Below, piece by piece: positions 49,151 through 56,995 of a stretch of DNA of 64,000 bases; within the stretch, counting starts at the first letter, position 1, and each line of letters starts with the position of its first letter. The stretch spans positions 744,001 to 808,000 of the forward strand of contig JACKNK010000001.1 in assembly GCA_024234955.1 (NCBI GenBank). Direction: 5' to 3'. Position numbers and translations under genes: made by a program. The notes under the pieces were generated by a model. The model saw only the letters and a list, made by a program, of their open reading frames with translations, was not told the DNA's origin and made no database searches. The stretch is from Gammaproteobacteria bacterium (GTDB lineage: Bacteria; Pseudomonadota; Gammaproteobacteria; JACKNK01).

Positions 49151-50182
49151 ATGTCCACCGCCGTACGCACTTCGAAGACCTTTGATTTCGGCCCGCTCGA
49201 CGCCGTTTTGGGATTCCTCGCCGGCGATACCCTGCTCCGGATCAGCAGCGGTTTCATCCGCAACGTGATGGTTCCGATCATCGCGATCGGTGTTTTTCTC
49301 GTGCTCTGGAGTGTCGGTGCCGCTCAGGTACAGACCTCCCTCGGCCAACTGCCCGGCCCGAGCAAGGCCTGGGAGCAGGCGGTGGCGCTTTACGACGAAC
49401 ACAAGGTCGAACGCCAGAAAGAGGCGGAGTTCTACGAACGTGTCGAAGCGCGCGTGGAAAAGGCCATCGCAGCCGGTCAGCCGCAGGACCGTATCGATCG
49501 TATGCGGGAACGGCAATACACCGGCAAACCCACCTTCTTCGACCAGATTCTCACCAGCCTGTACACCGTTGCCACCGGCTTCCTGATCGGCTCGCTGATC
49601 GCGATTCCGATCGGCATCGTGACCGGCATGAGCCAGACGCTGTACAGCGCCATGAACCCGATCATCCAGGTCTTCAAACCCGTGTCGCCACTCGCCTGGC
49701 TGCCTCTCGTGACGATGGTCGTCTCGGCGGTCTACGTCACCGACGATCCGATGTTCGACAAGTCCTTCCTCAACTCTGCCTTGACCGTGACCCTGTGCTG
49801 TCTGTGGCCGACCGTGATCAACACCACCGTCGGCGTATCCAGCGTCAGCAAGGACCTGATCAACGTCAGCCGCGTGCTGCGCCTGTCCTGGTTCACCAAG
49901 ACCGTCAAGATCGTGCTGCCCTCCTCCATTCCGATGATCTTCACCGGCCTGCGCCTGTCGTTGGGCATCGGCTGGATGGTGCTGATCGCCGCCGAGATGC
50001 TCGCGCAGAACCCCGGTCTGGGTAAGTTCGTGTGGGACGAGTTCCAGAACGGGAGCTCCAACTCGCTGGCGCGCATCATGGTCGCTGTGGTCGTGATCGG
50101 CCTGATCGGCTACCTGCTCGATCGCGGCATGTTGTCGCTCCAGAAACATTTCTCCTGGGACAAGAACGCCGTGTTGCGCTGA
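49151..50182 (+). CDS. nrtB: Nitrate ABC transporter permease
   Basis: 343 residues, with an N-terminal helix (about residues 37-57), a charged periplasmic or cytoplasmic insert (about residues 75-125) and five further helices. The EAA-loop segment SRVLRLSWFTKTVKIVLPSSIPMIF is visible. It forms the membrane channel for NrtA-delivered nitrate. The start has an AGGAGA ribosome-binding site. Confidence 0.92.
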   Translation: MSTAVRTSKTFDFGPLDAVLGFLAGDTLLRISSGFIRNVMVPIIAIGVFLVLWSVGAAQVQTSLGQLPGPSKAWEQAVALYDEHKVERQKEAEFYERVEARVEKAIAAGQPQDRIDRMRERQYTGKPTFFDQILTSLYTVATGFLIGSLIAIPIGIVTGMSQTLYSAMNPIIQVFKPVSPLAWLPLVTMVVSAVYVTDDPMFDKSFLNSALTVTLCCLWPTVINTTVGVSSVSKDLINVSRVLRLSWFTKTVKIVLPSSIPMIFTGLRLSLGIGWMVLIAAEMLAQNPGLGKFVWDEFQNGSSNSLARIMVAVVVIGLIGYLLDRGMLSLQKHFSWDKNAVLR

Positions 50183-50203
50183 CCCCCGGAGACCGAAAAT
50201 CCC

Positions 50204-50268
50204 GTAGGAGCGACTTCCGCCGCGATCGGCGGCAATCAATGGCAAATCGCGCCGGACGTCGCTCCGAC
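50204..50268. repeat. REP-like inverted pair between nrtB and nrtD
   Basis: GTAGGAGCGACTTCCGCCGC at 50204 and its imperfect inverse ending at 50268 match at 20 of 23 positions. The GTAGGAGCGACTTC core is the kind of REP palindrome seen in other gammaproteobacteria. Only one pair was seen in this window. Confidence 0.7.
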
Positions 50269-50295
50269 GCAAAGAACCCTAGCGGAGCACAAACC

Positions 50296-51162
50296 ATGAG
50301 CTATCTCGACATCGATCACGTCAGCATCACCTTCCCGACCGACAAGGGGCCGCTGAACGTCCTCAACGATGTTTACCTGAATGTCGAAAAAGGCGAATTC
50401 GTATCCCTGATCGGACACTCAGGCTGCGGTAAATCGACCGTCCTCAACATCGTCGCCGGCCTGCTCCGAGCCACCGAGGGCGGCGTGGTTCTGGAAGCCA
50501 AGGAAGTTGACGAACCCGGCCCGGATCGCGCGGTGGTGTTTCAGAACCACTCCCTGCTGCCCTGGTTGTCGGTCTACGACAATGTCCGCCTGGCGGTAGA
50601 TCGCGTGTTCAAGAAGACCATGTCCAAGGCCGAACGCGACGCCTGGACCCGTCACAATCTGGAGCTGGTGCATATGGATCATGCCCTCGATCGTCGCCCG
50701 GACGAGATCTCCGGCGGCATGAAGCAGCGAGTCGGCATCGCCCGTGCGCTCGCCATGCAGCCCAAGGTACTGTTGATGGACGAGCCGTTCGGTGCTCTCG
50801 ACTCACTGACCCGCACCCACATGCAGGATTCCCTGATGGAGATCCAGTCGCAGCTCAACAACACCGTGATCATGATCACCCACGATGTCGATGAGGCGGT
50901 CCTGCTGTCCGACCGGATCGTGATGATGACCAACGGCCCTTCTGCAACGATCGGCGAAATCCTGCACATCGATCTGCCGCGTCCCAGGGATCGTCTGGAA
51001 CTGGCGGAAGACCCGACCTACAACCACTACCGGGCAGAAGTGGTGAAATTCCTTCACGAGCGACACGAGCGACCGAAGGCCAAGTCCAGCCCAGTCATCC
51101 GGTCCTCCGTGGACGATGAAGACGCGGAGCCGTCGCCCCGAAAGCTCCGTGTGGCGGTCTGA
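50296..51162 (+). CDS. nrtD: Nitrate ABC transporter ATP-binding protein
   Basis: 288 residues from ATG 50296. Walker A GHSGCGKSTVLN, Q-loop VVFQNHSLLPWLS, signature ISGGMKQRVG, Walker B VLLMDEPFGALD and switch His in ITHDVDEAV. The C-terminal ~35 residues are a polar tail. It powers NrtAB uptake. The gene ends 3 bases before the next start, so nasS is co-translated. Confidence 0.93.
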   Translation: MSYLDIDHVSITFPTDKGPLNVLNDVYLNVEKGEFVSLIGHSGCGKSTVLNIVAGLLRATEGGVVLEAKEVDEPGPDRAVVFQNHSLLPWLSVYDNVRLAVDRVFKKTMSKAERDAWTRHNLELVHMDHALDRRPDEISGGMKQRVGIARALAMQPKVLLMDEPFGALDSLTRTHMQDSLMEIQSQLNNTVIMITHDVDEAVLLSDRIVMMTNGPSATIGEILHIDLPRPRDRLELAEDPTYNHYRAEVVKFLHERHERPKAKSSPVIRSSVDDEDAEPSPRKLRVAV

Positions 51163-51165
51163 GTC

Positions 51166-52413
51166 ATGTCTTCCCCGAGTCCGCAGCGCGCAATCGGTCG
51201 CATCGAAAAACCCGAAATCAGCCTCGGGTTCATGCCCCTGAGCGACAGCGCGCCGTTGGTGGTTGCGCATGAACTCGGCTTTTTCAAACGCCACGGACTC
51301 AAGGTCGAACTTTCTCGCGAGACCTCCTGGGCGAACATCCGCGACAAGGTCGCCCTGGGGCTGCTCGATGGGGCACAGATGCTCGCCCCGATGACCCTGG
51401 CCAGCCGAATCGGCGTCGATCCGCTCCCCAAGCCGTTGATCACCGCGCTGAGCCTGGCCCTGAACGGCAAGGCCATCACGGTTTCGGAAGCCTTGTTCCG
51501 TCGCCTGCGCGACTACGCGCCAGAAGGTCTCGGCGATGCCTTGGCGGCGGCCCAGGCATTGCGCCGGCTGATCGATGCCGAACGCGACCGTCCCCCGCTG
51601 ACCTTCGCCGTGGTCTACCCGTTCTCGATGCACAATTACATCCTGCGCTACTGGCTGGCTGCCGGGGGAGTCGATCCAGACCGGGATGTGCGCCTCGTCG
51701 TGATCCCGCCACCGCAAATGGTCAGTCAGTTGCGGCGCGGCGCGGTCGATGGCTATTGCGTGGGGGAACCCTGGAATTCTGCCGCCGTGCACGAAGGTCT
51801 GGGACGGGTGCTGGTCACCGATCACGCAATCTGGAACCACGGCCCGGAAAAAGTGCTCGGGGTCACCGAAGACTGGGCAGACCAACATCCGCACACGCAC
51901 GACGCCCTGATCTGCGCTTTGCTCGAAGCCATGCGCTGGCTCGATCAACCCCAGCATCGGGGCGAAGTCGCGGAACTCATTGCCGGTAAACGTTACCTGG
52001 ATAGCCCGGTGGAAGTCGTACGCATGTCCATGCTCGGGACCTATCAGTTTGCCCGCAACGAGTTCCCACGCAGCCAGCCGGAATTCCACATCTTCCATCG
52101 CTATCAGGCCAATTTCCCGTGGCGCTCCCACGCGCTCTGGATCGCAACCCAGATGCAGCGATGGCATCAGTTGCCAAGCGGCATCAATCTGACGGCATTG
52201 ACCGAGGCCACGTATCGCAGTGACCTCTATCTGCTCGCGGCATCGCGAATGGGACTGGCCGCACCGGGCACCGATTACAAAAGCGAAGGCTTACATTCCA
52301 AGCCCTGGCAGAACGACCAAGGCTTGACGATGGGTTCGGACCGGTTTGTCGATCGCAACCTGTTCGATCCGATCCGTGTTATCGCGGGCAGGGACAGCGA
52401 AGCGGCATCTTAG
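51166..52413 (+). CDS. nasS: NasS-like nitrate sensor (cytoplasmic NrtA paralogue)
   Basis: 415 residues of the NrtA/CmpA fold (LGFMPLSDSAPLVVAHELGFF, LLDGAQMLAPMTLA, YCVGEPWNSAAVHEG) but without a signal peptide. That makes it a cytoplasmic nitrate-binding protein like NasS, which holds NasT inactive until nitrate or nitrite binds. The gene is at the distal end of the transporter operon rather than beside nasT. A 15-base tandem triplicate overlaps its stop codon. Confidence 0.88.
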   Translation: MSSPSPQRAIGRIEKPEISLGFMPLSDSAPLVVAHELGFFKRHGLKVELSRETSWANIRDKVALGLLDGAQMLAPMTLASRIGVDPLPKPLITALSLALNGKAITVSEALFRRLRDYAPEGLGDALAAAQALRRLIDAERDRPPLTFAVVYPFSMHNYILRYWLAAGGVDPDRDVRLVVIPPPQMVSQLRRGAVDGYCVGEPWNSAAVHEGLGRVLVTDHAIWNHGPEKVLGVTEDWADQHPHTHDALICALLEAMRWLDQPQHRGEVAELIAGKRYLDSPVEVVRMSMLGTYQFARNEFPRSQPEFHIFHRYQANFPWRSHALWIATQMQRWHQLPSGINLTALTEATYRSDLYLLAASRMGLAAPGTDYKSEGLHSKPWQNDQGLTMGSDRFVDRNLFDPIRVIAGRDSEAAS

Positions 52414-52451
52414 GGCCAGGTGTCTTAGGGCCAAGTGTCTTAGGGCCGGGT
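52409..52451 (+). repeat. 15-bp tandem repeat, three copies, at nasS stop
   Basis: CTTAGGGCC occurs three times at 15-base spacing, the first copy including the nasS stop codon. A GC hairpin (52446-52464) followed by a short T-run may end the operon. Confidence 0.7.
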
Positions 52452-52468
52452 CAGGCAACCCCGGATTT

Positions 52469-53755
52469 TCACGATTCCCACTGTTTTCCGGCAAGAATAT
52501 CCTTCTCGCCTTCCAGACGCCCAACCACCACGGCGCCACAGGAATCGCTGAACACATTCACGGTAGTGCGGCACATATCCAGGACGCGATCGACGGCCAG
52601 AATCAGACCGATGCCTTCGGCAGGCAGCCCAATGGCGGCGAGAATCACGCTGATTGCCACCAGGCTGGCCGCTGGAATGCCGGCGACACCGATGGAGGTG
52701 AGCAAGGCCAACGCGACCACCGTGAATTGGGTTGCAAAGGTCATCTCCAGACCATAAGCCTGAGCGATGAACATCGCCGCCACACACTCATAAAGTGCGG
52801 TGCCATCCATGTTCACGGTCGCACCCAGCGGCAAAACGAAAGACGTCGTGCGATTCGATACCCCGGCATTCTTCTCCACGCATTCCATGGTCACCGGCAA
52901 GGTCGCGGACGAAGAGCTGGTGGAAAACGCCGTCAGCAACGCCGGCGCCATCGCCCGGAAATGACGCCAGGGATTAACCCCGGCGACGAATTTCAGCAGC
53001 AGCGGCATGACCACCAGCATATGCGCCGCCAAGGCGGCAAGTACGGTTAGGAAGAACACCGCCAACGGCGCGAATGCCGACAATCCGGTGGTGGCGACGA
53101 TCTTGGCCACCAGGGCAAACACGCCGATCGGCGCGAGCTTCATGATCGCGTCGGTGATCCGCATCATCACCGCGAACACCCCTTCCCAGAAACCGAACAG
53201 GCTGTCGATCTGACGACGTTCTTCGAGACGCGTCATGAAATAACCGAACAGCAGGCTGAAGAAAATCAGGCCAAGCATTTGCCCATTGGCGGCCGCGCTG
53301 ACGACGTTGGTCGGGATCATGCGCAGAAATACATCCACCACGTCGCTGGCATCACGACCGGCCACTCGTTCCATGACCGCGCCGGTGTCTGCGCTGAGAC
53401 CGATCACATCCCGCGCGGGCTCGCCATCGACAATGCCGGGCTGCGTGATGTTGACCAGGGTGAGCCCGATCAGGATCGCAAAAAGACTGGTCAGTGCGTA
53501 GTAACCGATGGTCTTGCCGCCCAGGCGGCCAAACCCCGAACCGCTGCCGATGCCTGCGATCCCGACAATGATTGACGAGACGATCAGCGGCACGATCAAC
53601 ATCTTCAGCGCGTTCAGGAAAAGGCTGCCGACAAAGCCGAATACATCGACAAAGCGCACACCGAACACGCTGCCATCCGTGCCGACGGCCAGACCGGCCA
53701 GCACCGCCAAGCCCATGGCAATCAGTATCTGCCAGTGCAGTCTCAGCTTAAGCAT
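52469..53755 (-). CDS. Dicarboxylate/amino acid:cation symporter (DAACS)
   Basis: 428 residues with about eight helices and the family hairpin regions: STSSSSATLPVTMECVEKN (serine-rich HP1 loop), GATVNMDGTALYE (helix 7 NMDGT) and GIPAASLVAI. This is the GltP/GltT/SstT-type sodium- or proton-coupled uptake system for glutamate, aspartate, serine or C4-dicarboxylates; the substrate is not decidable from sequence alone. It converges on nasS. Confidence 0.92.
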   Translation of the reverse strand: MLKLRLHWQILIAMGLAVLAGLAVGTDGSVFGVRFVDVFGFVGSLFLNALKMLIVPLIVSSIIVGIAGIGSGSGFGRLGGKTIGYYALTSLFAILIGLTLVNITQPGIVDGEPARDVIGLSADTGAVMERVAGRDASDVVDVFLRMIPTNVVSAAANGQMLGLIFFSLLFGYFMTRLEERRQIDSLFGFWEGVFAVMMRITDAIMKLAPIGVFALVAKIVATTGLSAFAPLAVFFLTVLAALAAHMLVVMPLLLKFVAGVNPWRHFRAMAPALLTAFSTSSSSATLPVTMECVEKNAGVSNRTTSFVLPLGATVNMDGTALYECVAAMFIAQAYGLEMTFATQFTVVALALLTSIGVAGIPAASLVAISVILAAIGLPAEGIGLILAVDRVLDMCRTTVNVFSDSCGAVVVGRLEGEKDILAGKQWES

Positions 53756-53776
53756 GTCGGCCTCCCGTTTTCGGCT

Positions 53777-55678
53777 TTATAGGTTGCTTTCGTAGATCTT
53801 GACGTCGCGCTCGGACTGCAACTGGGTCACCAATTCGCTCAGGGCTCGTTCCGCTCCGACCCGTGCGAGACTGTCACTGTAGGTCTTGCGGATCTCCTCA
53901 CTGACATCCGACTCCACCCCCGGCTTGACGCCAGTGACCACCACGACCGCGACATCACCCCCATCAAGCAGTACGGTACTCACACTTCTCGCGCCCGCTT
54001 CCGGCTTGGGGAGGGCGAAAGCCGTCCGGGCAACCGGAGCGACCAATTTCGCGTCGCCGCGCTGATACCAGGTCGCGGCGTTGCGGGTCAAGCCGTCTCG
54101 ATCCGCGACATCGCCGTTGGCTCTGAGCGTATCCGCCATCGTGTCCGCAAGGCGCTGCATCCGCTCTGCAGCCTGCTCGGTGGCGATGCGCAGCCGCACC
54201 TCATCCTTGACCTCATCCAGTGTCTTGCTGCGTGCGGCTTCGTGATCTGCAACCCGCAAGACAACCAGATGGTCCGGTGCCAACTCGATGACTTCACTGT
54301 TCCGGCCCTGGGTAAGAACATCGTCGCTGAACGCCGCTTCGATCAACTTGGCATTGGAGAATAGTCCTTCCCGAGGGACTTCCCGGCTCAGGAATTCGCT
54401 GGTATGGACTTTCAGGCCTGTTTCTTCGGCAGCAACCTGAAGATTGTCGGAATGCGAATAACTGACGTCCGCGAGCCGTTCCCCCAAGGTGTAAAACTGT
54501 TCCTCGGCGCGCTGATGGCGGTAATCGGTGGCGACCGCATCGCGTGCGTCTTCAAACCGTTTGGTGCCCGCCGGATGAATTTTGGTCGCCTTGACCAAAT
54601 GCCAGCCAAACTCGGTGCGCACCGGCTCCGAAACCGCGCCTTCGTCGAGCGAATACAACACCCGATCGAATTCATCCCCCATCATCCCGGCATCGACGAT
54701 ACCCAGGCTCCCGCCTTCCGACGCGGTTGAAACATCTTCCGAATCGGACTGGGCCAGGCTGACGAAGTCTTCGCCGTTATCCAAACGCAAACGCAGTGCA
54801 ATCACACGCTGACGTGCGGCTTCTGCCGTTGCGGCATCCGCATCCGGGGCGACCGCGACCATGATGTGCGCGGCTTCACGTTGCTCCGGACGCACGTAAC
54901 GATCCTTATGGGTATCGAAGTATTCGAGGAGTGCCGCATCGTCCACCGAAACCTGCTCGGCCAAGCCCGAGACGCTCAGATCCAGATAAGCGAGCTTGAC
55001 GCGTTCCTCAGTGTGAAACGCATCCCGGTTGGCATCGAAATACGTCTGCATCGCGGCGTCTTCGACTTGCGCCGGATCCCGAAAGGCTCCCGCAGACAAA
55101 CGTAGCCAAGACACCTCGCGCTGCTGCCGATCCAGTTCGATCAGGCGCTTCAGCTCGTTCGGCAACACCATCTCGGAGGTAATCACTGCCAGACGGAGTT
55201 GATCGACCGCCATCGCATGGCGTAAGCGCAGTTCGAAGGAAGCCGGGCTTTCGCCCTGACTGCGCAGCACGCGCGCGTACTTATCGGCGTCAAACCCGTT
55301 CTCACCCCGGAATGCCGGACTGAACTGAATTTCCTGAGCCAGGAGAGCATCCGCGATCCGGAAATTTTGCTCCAAGACCGTACTTGAAAGCAGTTGGTCC
55401 GAGATCATCTTGTCAAGCAGCTTGCGCTTGAATTCCGGGCGTTCGAACAACTCCGGATCGACGCGCCCCATGACCGACGCCGCACGTTGCTTTTGTTGCT
55501 GCAATCCGTTCTGGTAGTCGCGCAACGAGATTTCGACATCGTCAATGGAGGCGACCAAGCGCTCCGAGTCGTTCTGCAAATAACGATCGACACCCCAGAA
55601 AGCGAACGGAATGGTGATCAGGATTACGATCACCCAGGCGATCCAGCCGGTGGCGCGGTCACGAATGGTCTGCAACAT
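53777..55678 (-). CDS. ppiD: Periplasmic folding factor PpiD-like (SurA N-terminal domain)
   Basis: 633 residues. One N-terminal membrane anchor (about residues 13-30), a SurA/PpiD-like chaperone region (residues ~35-230), a parvulin domain (REAAHIMVAVAPD ... VSEPVRTEFGWHLVKATKI) and a C-terminal helical part. It assists folding of exported and outer-membrane proteins. Its place downstream of lon and hupB matches other gammaproteobacteria. The ~290 bases between its start and the tRNA-Asp terminator hold nothing I can name. Confidence 0.92.
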   Translation of the reverse strand: MLQTIRDRATGWIAWVIVILITIPFAFWGVDRYLQNDSERLVASIDDVEISLRDYQNGLQQQKQRAASVMGRVDPELFERPEFKRKLLDKMISDQLLSSTVLEQNFRIADALLAQEIQFSPAFRGENGFDADKYARVLRSQGESPASFELRLRHAMAVDQLRLAVITSEMVLPNELKRLIELDRQQREVSWLRLSAGAFRDPAQVEDAAMQTYFDANRDAFHTEERVKLAYLDLSVSGLAEQVSVDDAALLEYFDTHKDRYVRPEQREAAHIMVAVAPDADAATAEAARQRVIALRLRLDNGEDFVSLAQSDSEDVSTASEGGSLGIVDAGMMGDEFDRVLYSLDEGAVSEPVRTEFGWHLVKATKIHPAGTKRFEDARDAVATDYRHQRAEEQFYTLGERLADVSYSHSDNLQVAAEETGLKVHTSEFLSREVPREGLFSNAKLIEAAFSDDVLTQGRNSEVIELAPDHLVVLRVADHEAARSKTLDEVKDEVRLRIATEQAAERMQRLADTMADTLRANGDVADRDGLTRNAATWYQRGDAKLVAPVARTAFALPKPEAGARSVSTVLLDGGDVAVVVVTGVKPGVESDVSEEIRKTYSDSLARVGAERALSELVTQLQSERDVKIYESNL

Positions 55679-55971
55679 AGTGGTATCTGGCGTTTGGTCG
55701 GGAGGATGAAAACAGAACGGCCACGGTTAACGGTGGCAATACAGGCGTCACAGGAATGACGCGAAATGGCTCGGGACTATAAACGTTGCGGGCGGAGCAA
55801 ACAAAGCGCCCATGTGCAAAGTTCTGCCGGATTGTGGGTCCGTCAAGCGGCGCCACTTTCCATGATCTTGGCGTTGCACTCCCAGTTTGTTGCGGTCACG
55901 CAAACCCGTTGACGTAATCCAGGCCATCGAACACAACAGGAAAGGTGCCGCAAACATCCGAATTCGGGGCG

Positions 55972-56002
55972 AAAAAAAAGGCGCTCTGATGAGCGCCTTT
56001 TC
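55972..56002 (-). terminator. Terminator after tRNA-Asp
   Basis: AAAAGGCGCTC and GAGCGCCTTTT pair around a short loop, with an A/T-run reading as T-run on the minus strand. Confidence 0.88.
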
Positions 56003-56007
56003 GAAGA

Positions 56008-56084
56008 TGGCGGAGTGGACGGGACTCGAACCCGCGACCCCCGGCGTGACAGGCCGGTATTCTAACCAACTGAACTACCACTCC
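56008..56084 (-). tRNA. tRNA-Asp (GTC)
   Basis: 77 bases including encoded CCA. The acceptor GGAGTGG pairs with CCACTCC; the anticodon loop CTGTCAC gives GTC; the T-arm GGTTCGAGTCC is standard. Confidence 0.97.
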
Positions 56085-56244
56085 GTGTTTGCAACTTTCC
56101 CGCACCCTAACCAGATCAGTCAGAAGACATTGGCTCAGGTGGTCACCGGAACGGGCGGCGATATTAGCAGCACCTTTTACAACTGGCTACAGATTATTTG
56201 AATATTCTTGAAGCCTGTAACACGAACAAGACATTAACTACGAA

Positions 56245-56320
56245 TGGTGGGTGCTGAGGGGATCGAACCCCCGACATTCGCCTTGTAAGGGCGACGCTCT
56301 CCCAGCTGAGCTAAGCACCC
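56245..56320 (-). tRNA. tRNA-Val (TAC)
   Basis: 76 bases including encoded CCA. The acceptor GGGTGCT pairs with AGCACCC; the anticodon loop CTTACAA gives TAC. Confidence 0.97.
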
Positions 56321-56363
56321 GCAGGATTTCCCCGCGGGCACCAAGCCCGACGCGGAAGGCGCG

Positions 56364-56636
56364 TTACTTTACGGCATCCTTCAGGGCCTTGCCAGCCTTG
56401 AACGTAGGTACGCGGGACGCAGCGATCTTGATGGTCTGACCGGTACGCGGGTTGCGGCCTTCACGGGCAGCGCGATCAGAGGTCTTGAAGGTGCCAAAAC
56501 CGACCAGAGAGACCTGATCGCCGTCCTTCAGGGCAGCAGTAATCGCATCGACAACCGCATCCACCGCCTTGCCGGCCGAAGCTTTGGAGATGTCGGCAGC
56601 AGCGGCTACGGCGTCAACGAGTTCGGATTTATTCAT
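56364..56636 (-). CDS. hupB: DNA-binding protein HU
   Basis: 90 residues, full-length HU/IHF family: MNKSELVDAVAAAADISKA, VSLVGFGTFKTSDRAAREGRNPRTG and the arm ending IKIAASRVPTFKAGKALKDAV. A nucleoid protein acting as dimer. The order lon-hupB-ppiD supports HU-beta. The 359 bases up to lon carry its promoter region, though I see no near-consensus promoter, and no further gene. Confidence 0.96.
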   Translation of the reverse strand: MNKSELVDAVAAAADISKASAGKAVDAVVDAITAALKDGDQVSLVGFGTFKTSDRAAREGRNPRTGQTIKIAASRVPTFKAGKALKDAVK

Positions 56637-56995
56637 GTTTTACGTTCCCCTTTGAGTGGTGATCGCCCCGCAAGCTACGCGAAGCAGCATCATCGATTAG
56701 TGCGAGCAAGCCCGCGTGTAAACAGCATTGCCTGACGGCGAATTGAATTTCGTGCGCGAGTCTTATCGGCGATCCACTGCAGTGGTTATTGAACCATCCC
56801 TGGTTCGTTGCGGAGGTTCATGGGCAGCCAGCACGGCAAGACTTGGCGGGCTTTATACCAAGCGGTTTTCGGCGGTGTCAACATAGCATCCATCGACCGC
56901 AAACCCTTGCTGCGCCTTGATTAGCAGGTACTTAAACAGTTGTTCGCAATTGCCTTCAAACAGATCGATTTTCATGCTTGACACCAAGCTGCAAA

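Noticed and set aside
47615..50272. 885-codon minus-strand frame opposite nrtA/nrtB
   Set aside because: It spans two genes and the leader terminator, has aspartate/valine/glycine-rich shadow composition and no domain.
50296..51162. Cyanate or taurine transporter for the nrt genes
   Set aside because: The ATPase alone could fit several uptake systems, but NrtA-type binding proteins plus NasT and a signal-less NasS point to nitrate.
55887..56201. Open frames across tRNA-Asp (both strands)
   Set aside because: The sequence is explained by a complete tRNA cloverleaf and its terminator.
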